This document shows positions 1-12,984 of a DNA stretch of 64,000 nt, piece after piece. The stretch is from Channallabes apus. Its lineage: Eukaryota > Chordata > Actinopteri > Siluriformes > Clariidae. Made by a program: the position numbers and the translations under genes. The stretch lies in the NCBI GenBank assembly GCA_030522415.1, contig CM060121.1, forward strand, positions 1,694,476-1,758,475, in the 5' to 3' direction. The notes under the pieces were generated by a model that searched no databases, was not told where the DNA came from, and saw only the letters and a list, made by a program, of their open reading frames with translations. Numbering within the stretch: position 1 is the stretch's first letter; each line of letters starts with the position of its first letter.

Positions 1-451
1 TACATTTTTCATACTCTAGCATGTTAAAAAAATTTAGCCAAATAATTTCTATACCCCTTATCATTTTTTGTTTGCCAATTGTTTGCAAACTATTTGGTGG
101 AGCTCTGAGGCCTGAGTTCACTTGTTAAAGAAATAGTAAAATATGGGAGCTTTAAGCCTTGTACTGCTAAAAGAAGACAATTTCAAGACCTCGTTAAGAG
201 TCACACATAAAGCAGCACATAATTATGTTTTTTTGTTTTTTTTTTGGTTATTAAAATAAACCGTTAAAGTATAATCAAAACAGTTTAAGGGCGTTTATAA
301 CTCAGGAAATGTTTATTTCCCAGAAACAAGACCCTGTTAGAAACAAGTCAAATTTATTTTGCCTTAACAAACTTTTATTATTAAGTGTGAAAAATTACTG
401 AGTAAAAGGTGTTTAACTTCCTGGTTTGTTGCAATTTGCGTTTGATTTGTT

Positions 452-503
<52 letters not shown>
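452..503. repeat. (TG)n(TA)n microsatellite
   Basis: TG units followed by about 22 TA units. The adjoining MITE begins exactly at its end. Confidence 0.97.
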
Positions 504-506
<3 letters not shown>

Positions 507-700
507 TGAAACCTCGGATTATGAGTAACGGGGCTTACGAGTGTTCCGCAAGACGAGCAAAGATTTTTAATTAATTTTGATTTGGAAAACGAGCGTTGTT
601 GGTTTACGAGCACCGAGTATCATGTACAGTATCACGCATGCGCTTCTTGATTTGATGCCGAGCGTCATGTGATCACAAGTGAGCCAACGTTTTTCTCTCT
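504..700 (-). mobile_element. TA-flanked MITE fragment (Tc1/mariner-like)
   Basis: CAGTGAAACCTCGGATTATG directly follows a (TA)n tract, so the element probably entered a TA site. The fragment is the reverse complement of the right-hand part of the copy at 25163-25656, down to CCGAGCGTCATGTGATCACA. The other end is missing. Superfamily assignment is by the TA flank and the CAGT terminus only. Confidence 0.55.
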
Positions 701-1879
701 CTTGCGCTGCGGGTCATCATCTCCCCTGCTGGGTCTTAGTGCTCGTCACTTACTGGTATAATCAACACACAGTAGGTGGACAACCAGAATGCTTATTACC
801 GTCGCGCTCACCACCGTGGGAAAACGGCAGCTGCCAAAATAAATCAGTTGCATTTTAAAGTCATTCATGAAATGAACGCCAGGTGGCGCAAAGTGACATT
901 TTTCACTCTACGCAGTTTTAAATAGAATTAAGTCATAAAATACGTCTTAACAATATGTTGTATCAAAGAAATACTACAGTGATTGTAATTTTCACATCTG
1001 AGAACTTTATACAACAAAATTTTAAATCTGAACCAGAGATATTGATATTTATTGTAGAATAATGAGTCAAAAAAAAACAAACATTAGTTAAATGTTGTTT
1101 GGACAGAATATCAAGTTCACTAGCTGATAATTTTATTTGTACGAAGAATGAACTGTTATATATCTCTGTTTGTATTTATTGTTATTTATTGTATAAAAAT
1201 TTCATTCAAAAATACATCAAACTTTAAATATAGAAATAACTGGTAAAATAGACTTTCAGAATAAAACGTTACAATAACTCAAAAAAGATGCACTAAAAAT
1301 GTTGTGTTGTTTCTGTAAGCACATCGTTGGGTGGTTTATGCTGGGTCAAAATTCTGGGTTATTTCGGGTACTTTAAATACATTGTTGTGTTGCTCATGTT
1401 GGGTCATATGAGATGTAGTGAGTCATTTACAAATGAACACCTGGTTGGGTTATTTTGACCCAACAACTTGTTTATTCTTTATTCACTGGTTTCTCCAAAC
1501 AGCAGCCTGCAAAATGTTATAGTGGGTCCACTCTACCACTCTGCCCGCCACCATCGCTCACCAGCGTTGTACCCGCATGTCAGTTGGGCACTGCCTCCAG
1601 ACCCGCACATGCACACCCTCACAACTTCACTTCCCCTTTTTCCATTCTCCCACCTTCGGTGTGTCTGTGATGCCATCTGTGCATCAAACCCATTACAACA
1701 TCTATCCACACACATACATACTGTACATTCATACACACACTCATATAAATGTTATTTAAGTCACTGTTGCCTTTCTATCAGCTCAAACCAGTCTGGCCGT
1801 TCTCCTCCGACCTCTGGCATCAACAAGGAATTTTCACCCAGAGAACTGCCCTCGCTGGGGATTTTCTCTTTTTCACATC

Positions 1880-1990
1880 ATATTCTGTAAACTCTAGAGA
1901 TGGTTGTGTGTGAAAATCCCAGGAGATCAGCAGTTTGGATAAGACCAGCCCGCCTGGCACCAACAACCACACCACGATCAGAGGCACTTA
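1880..1990. repeat. Copy of the same interspersed repeat
   Basis: GTAAACTCTAGAGATGGTTG, then CCAGGAGATCAGCAGTTTGG and CCTGGCACCAACAACCAC, parallel to 57998-58107. Only the core is preserved. Confidence 0.55.
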
Positions 1991-2409
1991 AATCAGCTTT
2001 CTGATGCTCGGTTTGAAATCTGATCGTCATGAATTTTCTCTCTTTTGTTTTTAGATCAATGATTTAAAAAGATATTTCTATGCTGTTCATCTTTTAGGAA
2101 TTGCCTTAATAGTCAAAAAATAAAAGACCATTTGTGATGGACTGCTAACAAAGTCTTTATGGTTCTACAGAAATGGTCTCAGGAAAAAATAAAGCGCAAG
2201 TAATTTGAAAATATTGAAAAGTTTAAAGCATTCTCCTAAGCCTTCAGAACAAAAGAGAACAAGGTTATGTGTTTTTTTTTCTCATTTGTGTTCCAGACCT
2301 CCCAATTATAAAAATAAAATAAAGTTTATTAAATAATATAGTGCAGAGCATGACTTTATTGCTATAACACAACAACTTTAGGAAATGGCAAAACCATGGT
2401 CAGGCAATG

Positions 2410-2413
<4 letters not shown>

Positions 2414-2481
<68 letters not shown>

Positions 2482-2496
2482 TACACACACACACAG
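2414..2496. repeat. (TA)n(CA)n microsatellite
   Basis: About 29 TA units then CA units with a TA interruption. Open frames of YIYI or HTHT are artefacts of it. Confidence 0.97.
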
Positions 2497-4121
2497 TATG
2501 TCCTTGTTGGAGTCTCCAGTGTCAACACTTTGTAACAGAATTTCTTTGGCAGTTTCCCTGGAACATGACAAGGTCACTGTACTTACCTTAGAGCCACGTA
2601 ATTGATCTTAATTAGCAGTGAGAGTGACATTATTAATTAACATAACGAGATAACAGGATGTCAGATACTTAACGATTACGGTTATTAATTCCTGTTCATC
2701 TGGTCACTTCATTATTTCCCGAAGTGCTGCGGATTCATCGGGTTGTTCATTCATTTATCATCATAAGTCTCCGTTCTGCATCGTCGTTTTATTATTCTGT
2801 TTGTTTGAATTTATTGCAAATTTTTCTCCATACCGTTTATTTTTATTTATATATATTTTTTTTACTTTTTATCCTCCATGCGCTGCTAGTGTAAATAAGA
2901 ATCCTTTCTTAATGACTTGTTTGTTTCAATTCCAAATAAATAAATGAATAATGGATCAGGTGGTGTTATTGTATCCTTGGGCAAACGGATGAGAAAGCCT
3001 TGCGTCCTTTGGTTCGGGATGTAAACCATCATTGGTGTGAGAGCGTTTCTAATGAAACATTAAATCTGGAATTAATAGACGCGGCGAAGAAATAAATTCT
3101 GCGCAAACAACTTCCAGATGGTGTTGCTTTCACTAGCAATGCAATTAATATGAGAAATGCGCTTTCTCTACAACGTTAGCACTGCCGGATGATTGCTAAT
3201 TTATTACGCATTTAAAAAAGTAAATGGTTAAAATGATTATTTGAAAATAACAGTTTATGTTATTTATGGTGTGAGCTCCGACACGCTGCTGTCTCTAAAC
3301 GGGGACTAAAGAGCGTAAAGCGGTCTCAGTTTGATCCTCGGGATGCTAACACCTGTTTCTCATGTCACATAAAATGTGTATAGAGACATTAGAAGGGATA
3401 TAAAGCTCGGAGGAAACGTGCAGGGATCACTGGGGTGTCTACAGGACGTACAGTAGCTAGTGAGGTTAGCTCGCTTTGCTAAGCTATCCTGAGAACAGGC
3501 ATAGCATGGAAATGTTACTCTAATTAATTCAGGCTTAATTAGTTAGCTCTAAAAGTTATATTTGCAAGCACAAAAATTACCCGCTGGACAGGCCACGCCC
3601 ACAAGCGACATGCACAAGCCTTTTCTGAAAAGAGACTTATTTCTTTATTTCGAGTGAGATTGGCATTTAAATATCTTTGACACATATCTTTAGCGTAAGG
3701 GCGACAGGGCGCGGTTAGTGTTTGTAGATCGTATTAGCTTTCTTTCGAATGAAGCCTGCAATCAAGCTGAAAGCCCCGCCCCGAGAGCACTGACCTGCCC
3801 CTCCACAAAACAACTCTAATTTGTACTACAATAAATGACATGCTTTTCTTTCCCTCCAATAACTGAATCCTTCATGCAGGAGTCTAATTTTGAAAATATA
3901 TTTGGCCTTCCTCTTCTTAGCCTCTCTATCTCCTGCTCCCACGCGCCTGTCAGGCCTGGCAGTGGTCCTAATTAAGGAAAGTTTGCAGGAGCTGGCACAG
4001 CCGAGCTGCGGGCAATTATTCAGCGCCAAGTGTCATCACCCCTGCAGCTGAAGCGGTGGGCACAGTGGCACATCTCACACCTCGACTACTGCACCTCCTC
4101 CCTGTCACGAGGGGCTAAAAG

Positions 4122-4122
<1 letters not shown>

Positions 4123-4158
<36 letters not shown>
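4123..4158. repeat. (CA)n microsatellite
   Basis: Eighteen CA units immediately before the first copy of the duplicated block at 4160. Other tracts of this size are at 11535-11571, 23301-23330, 24569-24600 and 27005-27051. Confidence 0.95.
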
Positions 4159-4159
<1 letters not shown>

Positions 4160-4160
<1 letters not shown>

Positions 4161-4671
4161 CTAGGCATATAAAAATGAGAAGTCTGCATTTTTCGTTGTG
4201 CTGATATTGAACTTTAATCAGAATAACTGGCAAACCTTTTGTCACTGTTTATTATAGACAGAGGTGTCAAGTAACGAAGTACAAATACTTCGTTACCTTA
4301 CTTAAGTAGAAATTTTGGGTATCTATACTTTACTGGAGTAATTACTTTTCAGACGACTTTTTACTTCTACTCCTTACAATTTTAAGCAATTATCTGTACT
4401 TTCTACTCCTTACATTTTAAAAATAGCCTCGTTACTCTATTTTTATGATCAGAACGCGCAACCTCCCCCCCCCCCCCCCCCCAGGAGGAACAAAACTCTT
4501 CCTAACACGGCACACTGTAAACAAAACTCTTCCTAACACGCCATGTTACAAACAAAACACGCACAGCCTACGCATATAAAAATGAGAAGTCTGCATTTTT
4601 CGTTGTGCTGATATTGAACTTTAATCAGAATAACTGGCAAACCTTTTGTCACTGTTTATGTCTATTATAGT
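4160..4671. repeat. Direct ~100-bp duplication enclosing a hAT-like fragment
   Basis: 4163-4257 and 4568-4671 are nearly identical (AAAAATGAGAAGTCTGCATT to CTTTTGTCACTGTTTAT). Between them lies a fragment with CAGAGGTGTCAAGTAACGAA and CTTACTTAAGTAGAAATTTT, related to the ends of the hAT element at 15048, followed by a run of about 18 C (4465-4482). Downstream to 4830, AACAAAACTCTTCCTAACAC recurs about every 40 bp. Confidence 0.7.
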
Positions 4672-4840
4672 ATATCTTCCTAACACAGCACACTGTAAAC
4701 AAAACTCTTCCTAACACATCACACTGTAAACAAAACACCTCTTAACATGTCATGTCGTAAACAAAAATCTTCCTAACACAGCACACTGTAAACTAAACTC
4801 TTCCTAACACGTCATGTCATAAACAAAACTTTTCCTCAGA
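4490..4840. repeat. Short tandem family around CTTCCTAACACG
   Basis: Variants of AAACAAAACTCTTCCTAACA with CACACTGTAAAC or CATGTCGTAAAC repeat about eight times, interrupted by the duplicated block at 4568. Period is near 33-40 bp with substitutions. No coding potential. Confidence 0.6.
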
Positions 4841-5859
4841 CGCCATGAGAAAATAAGGGAAAAAATAACAAAAGACTCGAGTGTTTAAAGTCGTAATCAA
4901 TCACCTGACCTGTTTAGTCCGTGACCTTTGACCCTCTCAGTCCCGGTTTTTAACCCTGACATTTTCAGCGAGCAGGTGGAGTAATCAATCAGGTACAATG
5001 ACCTTTTCTCCTGTTCGTACACTTGTTTCTCAGCGCTTAACCGCACTAACATGAGGTTTTACAATAACTGAAGAAGTGCTTTATATTAAATATATTAAAC
5101 ACTGCATGAAATTATTATCAGACAAGTACAAAGCATAAAATAATATCAGCCCAAATCGAGCAGCTGGAACGTGTCAAGATTATTTTTCAGATTTTTTTCC
5201 CCATCTGTGAGAATGTGGAAAGGCCCCCGTGCTGGAGGCCAGCGAGGTTATTCTTCATATTTATTTCCAAGTGCCGAGGTGCAGGCCATGGGTCAGGAAA
5301 TATTCACCCCGACCTGCGGGATATTCACAGCTTCTGAGATGTGATAAATGAAGAACATACACATTTATGTGCTTGTAGATGGAAGTGGATTCCTCTACAG
5401 CCAGCAGCAGGCAGTTCCACTGACCAATGGTGCATTAATGTCTAAAAATAAAAGAGTGGTAAAGAGCAGAAGTCTGGACCACCGGGCATTTTTCTTCTTC
5501 CCTAAATGAGGCTGTGGAGAATTCACTCGTGTAGGCGGAAGACGTGTTTCTTCTGGGGTTTTTTTTTGTTGTTGTTGTTTTTTTTAGATTAATGCTGTCA
5601 TTAGCATCTAAATTTAAAAACTGTGAGAGCTGCAGTGGGAAGAACTTTCAGCACACAAAATGGCAAAAGAAAGAAACCAACCATATTTAAGCTACAAAGG
5701 CGTGATAATGGTGATGATCATCCTTCGTGTTGGTCCATTTGCTTCCAACCCAGATGTAAAATACACTTCAATCAGAACTTAATGCATCTGATTAACAAAG
5801 TGACATGGAATCAGGAAGAAGGGGGAAACTGGTTGAGTTTAGAGCTAAAATGCCCAAGT

Positions 5860-5965
5860 CGTTTCTCCAAAGAACCCTTAAAGAACTCAACAGCTCCCAA
5901 ATAGGGTTCTACTTGGAACCCTTTTACAAGGTTCCTACAGAGGAACAACCAAAGAACCCTTAAGC
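5860..5965. repeat. Fragment of an AAGAACC / GGTTCT repeat family
   Basis: CCAAAGAACCCTTAAAGAAC, GGTTCTACTTGGAACCC and AACCAAAGAACCCTTAAG form overlapping inverted words. Similar words recur at 22470-22510, 27285-27330 and densely at 31500-32010 (GGTTCCAAG, AAGAACC, CAAGTAGAAC). Confidence 0.5.
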
Positions 5966-6024
5966 ATGTAGCCACCATGTTGCCCTGGAACAAAACCTGA
6001 AATGTTGCCTGTCTGATGTCATAC

Positions 6025-6190
6025 AGTAAAGTCGTGTGTCTTCTGGATTCTGATTGGTCAGAAGTTGTTGATTAATTTTCTACAACATCAGCTCAGACAA
6101 TAGTACAGCTTTATACTAATGCGCTTGTTCTAACATGTTATTGTTGCTATGGCAACAGCTCACAGCAGACATGTCACATAAACAAATGAA
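6025..6190. repeat. Interspersed repeat with TTCTGGATTCTGATTGGT
   Basis: GTGTCTTCTGGATTCTGATTGG, AGTTGTTGATTAATTTTCTACA and GTTATTGTTGCTATGGCAAC. A second copy starts at 23453 (TTCTGGATTCTGATTGGTTG). Common in fish by recall. Confidence 0.45.
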
Positions 6191-6436
6191 AAATAAATAT
6201 GGTAAATAATGGTAAAATCTTTTTTTATTTCTTTATTTACCACTCCAGTTTTAAACGTAAAGTTAAGTAAAATAAAGTAAAGATTTTTGACCGACCCTGT
6301 TTTTGCTGTTGTTTTTGTTTTGTTGAATTCCAGAGAGTTAAACGAGGCACAACATCAACCTATAAATATACAAAATAATACATTGTGTTGTAATCGTGAT
6401 GATTGTAATTGGCGCTGTGTTTTCAAGGCAAGAAGA

Positions 6437-6788
6437 AAAGGGATTGCAAACATATTTCATTCCAGAAGTGTGCTTGTAATCAAAAGCACTCACATATCAA
6501 AGTAAATTTCCCCCATAAAAAATAATGCAAACTCAGACAATTCGTTGCACAACTCAAAAATATTCCTATCAAAATCATTAATACAAAATATGAGATAAAA
6601 ATCTAACAAATTAGCCTGCACTTTATCATTGAAAAGAATCCAAACAGAGCAGTGTTTCCATTAATGTGTGTGTGTGTGTGTGTGTGTGTGCGCGTGTGTG
6701 CGTGCACATGGAATCACTGCTCTAAAGTAAAAATAAAATAAATTAACCTGTACTTTACCTTTGAAAAGAATCTCTACAGAGCAGTTTT

Positions 6789-6839
<51 letters not shown>

Positions 6840-7007
6840 TCATGTGTGAAGGTGAGAGGAGAGGAGGAGGGAGGGGGCCACTTTGTAGGATGACTTTCAC
6901 ACATACAGTAAACACACACACACACACACACATACATACTAATGGATACACTGCTCTGTCCATAAGCTTCATTAACAAGGAATCTCTCTAATGACACTTG
7001 CTTTTGC

Positions 7008-7052
<45 letters not shown>

Positions 7053-7351
7053 GGTCACAATGTTATAATAAACAGTACACGAGCGCACGGATGTTGACTA
7101 TAAAGAGTGACTCATGTGCACTGAGACTGAGCATGGGAGACAATTACCCACAATCCCACAGTGCATGAGAGAGAAGAACCATTGGCTCAGTCCTGAACAC
7201 CTGACGCTCGGCAGACAAAGTGTATACATACTACTTGTATATCAAAACCTTGCTCGTTTATTAAGTTAAAATTCATTTTAAAAATTACTTTTTTTTTAAA
7301 AATGCAAAACGCTCACAGACCGAGTTACTTGCAATCCAAGGTTCCACTGTA
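6437..7351 (+). mobile_element. TA-flanked MITE copy, expanded by microsatellites
   Basis: The left part (GGATTGCAAACATATTTCAT) and the right part (ACTTGCAATCCAAGGTTCCA, ending CTGTA) match the copy at 25163-25656 in order. The interior carries a tandem duplication of about 125 bp (6605-6655 versus 6730-6790, both around GAAAAGAATC and CAGAGCAGT) and four (TG)n/(CA)n tracts at 6665-6703, 6791-6836, 6912-6931 and 7011-7047. Confidence 0.55.
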
Positions 7352-7531
7352 TAGTGTTGGAAATTGGTAATATTTATTTAATATTTTTGTATGCAGAGGT
7401 ATTGCTGTATTTTGTTACTGTACTTATGTACACATTTTATTATCGGTACTTTACTTGAGTAGTACTTTGTACTTCTACTTGATGCAAAAGTACAGCAAAT
7501 ATCTGTTCTTTACTTTAACCCTCCGCCTCTG

Positions 7532-10394
7532 ATTAGAACAGTAAAATATTCAGCTTTGATCTTTTTAGTGCTAACTAGGCCTAAATTGAACATCACACAC
7601 ACACTAAAGCATAATGTGTGTAATACTCCAGCTTTTGAACTCCAGGGGCTGTATTCGTCTAATTCCACAGTGTTAATTACAGAAGCCCATCAGTGGTAAG
7701 GGAGTGACGAGCGTGCCGACGAGAAGCTGCGCCTGTTCCCCGTCATTAAGCCGGCACTAACGACAGTGTCAGATAAATAATAGGATAAAAGGAGAATAAT
7801 AGGGCCTGCTGATCTTCAGACGAGCCCACGGAGAGGGAGAGAGATCCGAGTCACGCTCCTGCCTGAACACACCGGGAGACATCGGACATGAGCGTGATCT
7901 CGCCTCGGCTCGCCTCACGACGCCTCGCCTTTCTGTCGATCTGATAGCAGATGGGAAGGAAAAGAGCAACTCTCAGCGCAGATGCAGAAATGTCAGCGCT
8001 TATTCACGCCTGAGTCGAGGTGACACTGAATTTATACTGAGTCACACTTAAGCCACGCTGGTTTTGCACGATCGAGGCCGTGCCAAGCGCAAAAAACCAC
8101 CTCACGCTGCTTTCTCACTTTTTTGATTTAGCTGAGTTACAAAAATTAACTCTGAAGTACGTGTCCTTTTAATGTCTTACGAAATAATACACACTGGCTA
8201 TTAATAACCGCTTGTTTCATTGGGTTATAAAGTCTGAGGAATGTCAGGATCTACAGTATGAATATGCATGAGGATGTAGATCTGATTATGAAAATCAATG
8301 ATGTGTAACGTTTATATTAATACAATAGCTAGCGGAAAGCTAACTGCTTATAAGGTATCTTAGTTTTATTGCTGGTGATTTTGATACACGTAGATTTGCA
8401 TCAGGGGATATTTAATAAAAGACAAAAGTATCTTGTCATCATAGCAACAACAAATTTATTCTTCGTTAACATTAGGGAACTTGAGTACTAGTATACAGTA
8501 TGTTAGCATAGCACTAGCTCACACCATCACCAGCTTAATAGTTCATGAATTAACTGTAATTAATGAATTAATTTGCATACCTTACATGATAGGTTCACAT
8601 TGTGACATCACAACCCGACCTCTTAGATAGCTCCTCCTCCCAAAAGAAGGAAACTATTTATGTAAACATATGCTGCTTAGTTAAACATTTCATTGCATTG
8701 TATTTTGTATCTATTTATTTTTTCCACATATTCATTTAGCTGTTTCCTGCATTACCCATAATGCCTTTCTGATCATGATGCAGTGGGATTTAACAATAAA
8801 CACCTATCAGATATTTTAAGTGTTTCGGGGTCAAGTTTAGCTTTAGAATTTACAATAATAATTTTATAGAGTTTTACATTTTAAGACTGCTTCTTCTTCT
8901 ATTTACGCTTTGGCATTGGCCAATTAGATTTTTCCCCTATGTGACCTCATATAGGAAGAGCCCCTCTCTTGTTTTGTTGCTCAGCTCTGCAGTTCTCTGT
9001 GGGCGTGGCTCAGCAGAAGTTCACAAGAGGAGTGAAACTAATGTAGTCTAGAGTATTAACACACACACACACACACTGTAACACACAGACCTGTGTTAAC
9101 TTGTTAAATAAACAGTAAAATATGAGACCTTTAAGGCTCGAAACGGATTTAAACAGCTGACATTCTCTCCGCAGTGGCATTGGAGCTGAGTTGCTTTTTA
9201 ATCTTTTAATATTTTGTAAAAATATTTCTAAATAGAGCCAAGAAATTCAAGGACGGATGTGAAGCAGCGATTTATTTACACAAAGAAGCGCAAAAATAAA
9301 AGCCAGCCGTGCGTCTGGTCTCTGAGATCTGACAAGTCTGAGTATCTCCGAGAGCTTTTATAGGTGTAAAAGTTGAGCTTCATTTTTGAGCTTCACATTT
9401 CATTCTTGTCAGCTCGGCGCAGCGGGTCGTGGTCAAACCTCCAACATTAACATTTCAGCTGCTCGGCCTTTCAGCTTTCAAGCACACACAAGAGGGAAAA
9501 ACACACACACACCCCAGGAGAGACACTGAAAGACTTTAGGATCGCTAGTCTCAATTCAAGCACGCATTGCTAGCATAAAGGTTTGCCAGAATTGAGCAGA
9601 GGAAGCTGAGGATATCGCACTCTGGATATTGATAAAGCGGTGCAGGATATGAATTGACAGTCGGTGCAGGAAACAGAGCGCTTCTGCCGGTGCTCTTACA
9701 GCCCAGTCAATTTCAATCAACCTCACTTTATTACACGAGCTCGCTACGTAAAATTAATTTCCTTCACAATTGCCCGTGTTACTTAAACCAAGCACGTGCC
9801 GGGTTTGATTTTTCTCCTCGCACTCAGAAAAGACTATAAGAAGGAGAGAAAAAAAACTCCACCAAACTTCCACTAAAAGATGAAAAGGTTTGCTGCAGCT
9901 ACAGGAAGCGCTCCAGCTTTAATCAACACACCTGGCAGTCATTTTCAGGCGCTAGCAAAGACCTTGATTAGCATCGGCATTGTGTTAAATAGGACGGAAA
10001 CTAAACGCTGCGGGAGGGAAGACCTGACAGTGATGCACGTGTAAAAGCCAAAGTGGCCAGGTGGAAAAAAAAAACAAAAAAAACATCAAACCTGAACATG
10101 AACATTAGCAAACTCAAACCATAATTCATGCAGATTGGTAAATTACATTTTCTTGTTTTTATGAAACGACCAATAAGTGCTACAAACATCTCCACCCTTT
10201 TAATCCAAAGTCTGAGAATATACATTCATGAATATGCAAATTTCAGCATGTCCTCCTGCCATCTCGAACAACCAAATATCATTAACGCGCTCATGGTTTA
10301 TTCTCCTGCTAGCTCGATGTTAGCAAACCAGCTACACATCCGATAACGATCTTTGGTTCTCTCCTTAGCGCTCTCTAAGGGCGCATCATGAGGA
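7532..10394. other. Intergenic, no gene seen
   Basis: No credible exon or mobile element. The stretch 7640-7980 has high complexity and higher GC. A short (CA)n lies at 9059-9077. Confidence 0.55.
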
Positions 10395-11065
10395 CTGAAG
10401 ATATTCAGTGAAACAGCACCATGTTGAGTGTGATATTGCTTTTATACACCAAAAACACCATCTATTTTTCAACCATTTATTTAATTATTTTATAATTATC
10501 AACTAATTATGATTTTTTATTTTTTATTTAATCAGTTATTTTGCTCCGCCCACACGTCCTCCCGAACCTGGCACCCGTCACTTAGTGTAATTAATGATTG
10601 TAGATCACCTGGGATGTGGCGTGATACATATAGTTAAATGTCCCAGTGCTGTTACTGTCTATTATCACCACTCATGGAATGTCTCTCGTCCAGTCAGATT
10701 AATTATTTAATTGGTGTAATAAGTGTAAATATAAAGTAAACCTGGTGAGTTTCTCAGGACTGTCCAACACCTCCATGGTTTATTCTCCTCCTCACCTTTT
10801 CGCTACAGAGTACCGCTAAGAGTTTAAAGCTACTTTCACATCTGTTAACTGTCGCTCGCTAACTGTCAGTCGCCAGTTCCACCACTCGCGGTTAGTTAGT
10901 TCCAGCAGGTGCGGAAGAATATGTGTGGGCGGAGCAAAATAACTGGCTGAATAAAGAAACTAATCCTAATCTGTTGATAATAAGTGGTGTTTGTGGAACT
11001 GTTGTATAAAGGCGATTGTGCTGAATATCCGTGCTGATATTCAATACAACAGTTTAGCCATTACG
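10395..11065. mobile_element. Large inverted-repeat (foldback/MITE-like) element
   Basis: Two arms of roughly 180 bp face each other. AGTTATTTTGCTCCGCCCAC at about 10532 is mirrored by GTGGGCGGAGCAAAATAACT at about 10925, and the match continues outward, with gaps, through ATTATCAAC and GATATTCAG to the ends. The 330-bp centre is unrelated to the arms. No target duplication was resolved and no reading frame is present. Confidence 0.6.
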
Positions 11066-11400
11066 GTTTAAATGTTATTAAAGGTGAATGTTATTTCCAT
11101 GGAGGTCTAACTGGGTTTCCATATTTTACTCGTTCAACATTTCTAACGTTAGTATATTGCTGACAGTTTCTTAACCCTGATGCTTCCCTTTTTTTATATT
11201 AAGATAATGTTAGCATGGTGGCTAATACATTCATAACCACGACATTATTAAACACATAGCATTTTTGTGTTTGTTTTGAAGCATAAGAATAATTCATGAC
11301 ACAACTGTGTAGATATTTAACTAACGCTCCTTATGATAAACTTAACAGGAATGCTTGTTACAGTAGCCTAATTATTACTAGGACCTTTGTGCCTCGTTCT

Positions 11401-11432
<32 letters not shown>

Positions 11433-11531
11433 CAATAGATGGTGATTAGGTTGAAAAGCGCCAGAGTATTCCTTTAATATTAGCTGCACATCTATTCACA
11501 GCATCAATCAGGAGCTATTACAGTTTTACCC

Positions 11532-11572
<41 letters not shown>

Positions 11573-12379
11573 ATGCGCGCTGAAATATCTCATGCCCTGT
11601 TTAGAGCACAAAATACACAAGTGACTTCTTTTTTTTTTTTTGGCTGAAATGAAAATCTCTTACAAGCCGGGACACGCTTTCGCTTTGTATTCTTATTTAC
11701 GACTTTCTATCGTGAGCGAATCAGAAGCCGAGTCACGGCCTTAATTTGAAATTCTGCGTCTTTGATTTATGCTATAAGGTCCGAGAGTCTTTCCTCCGGT
11801 GACCTCCGGGGTTGTCAGAACGTATATGGGATGCTGCGGAGGTATTACCGATCCCCAGCCTGACACTGTAATCTCTGAAATAGCAAATGACCTTTCTGTA
11901 GAGAGGAAAACAAACGAAAGTGAGCTGTTTTGCAGCGTAAATGTAAATCATCGCTCTGTTCAAACGGCGCTGAGCGGCCTTTAAATGGCTTTCCTGTCAG
12001 CACTGTGCACTTGGGAAACTTTTGTTTTTACAGCTAGTAGGTCCGAGTGCGGCATATAAACCTTACAGCTGTCACCTATGAATAAAAAGATTAATTGAAA
12101 ACAAACTGCCCAGAGTTGCTGAAATCAATAATCTACATAAATTCATAAATTGATCGCTTCACTTTTAAAAGCAAGAGTTTAACTTTCAAGAGTGCAAACT
12201 AAGCAGTGAGATGATTTACTCTGTGCATCCATGATAAATGTCAAGGATTTTTGTTTTAAATGAAACGTATTGGCCGTCTGATGATGTGAGACCTTCCTCA
12301 TTTATTTTCTCCTAAGTGAGAAAGCTGTTTTTGTCACTATGTGTAATATTTAAGTTTTATTCAATCATTTTTCCCACTA

Positions 12380-12530
12380 TCTTGAAGGGTGCCAATAATT
12401 CTGGAAATTACTCTATACCACCAATTCATGAAAACGATCATAAAACTGATAACATGCACTGAGTTATACTTTGAGCTTAAATACAAAAAAATACTTGACA
12501 TCTCAAAAGTATTGGCACCCCTCTGATTAT
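12380..12530. repeat. Pair of outward-facing ends of the same MITE family
   Basis: GGGTGCCAATAATTCTGG at 12388 and AAGTATTGGCACCCC at 12507 point away from each other, the reverse of the arrangement at 17618-17838. Probably two broken neighbouring copies. Confidence 0.45.
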
Positions 12531-12984
12531 AGATACTGTATCTCGAAGCCGCTCCTGGAGAATATCAGCTTGTTAAGTAGTGACTCATCACCCCAGCGAT
12601 GGCCCCGTCGGGGTCCAAACTCCGCCTCGTTCTCCTCTGTTCTCCTCGGCCGCAGCGTTGTGTTCCCCTGCTGTTTCAGTCGGCATGAATCCAAAATAGC
12701 AGATCAGTCGTCGTCGTCGTTTCCTCATGTTGAAAAGAAGAAAAATACATTTCTACAGCTGATTAGGTGTAGTGTTTAGGTTCATTAGTCTGTAATGAAA
12801 CATCTAGTTAGCTTGAATTTAACGTAAATGCTGTGTGTTGACACGTCTCCTGCTGGTACAAGTAACAATAACAGTTACAAACCAGTTACTGTACAATACA
12901 CTGGATACAGTGTGGGACTATTGGGATGAGTTTAATATGATGAGTAAAGACGCTGGATGCCAGTGGGTGTCAGCTACAGTGATT

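Larger units (their letters stand above)
701..4122. other. Intergenic, no gene seen
   Basis: AT-rich, with the microsatellite at 2414-2496 and the repeat core at 1880-1990. TTGGGT words recur at 1327-1470. The stretch 3843-4078 differs in texture (balanced GC, no simple repeats) and may be conserved non-coding DNA; see findings. Confidence 0.6.

Noticed and set aside
1468..1890. 140-codon plus-strand open frame
   Set aside because: No family resemblance, crosses CA-rich sequence and runs into a known-type repeat core at 1880.
6661..7048. Several open frames with VCVC or THTH runs
   Set aside because: Microsatellite translations. The same applies at 16125-16577, 20519-20728, 34956-35300, 60834-61090 and 61201-61505.
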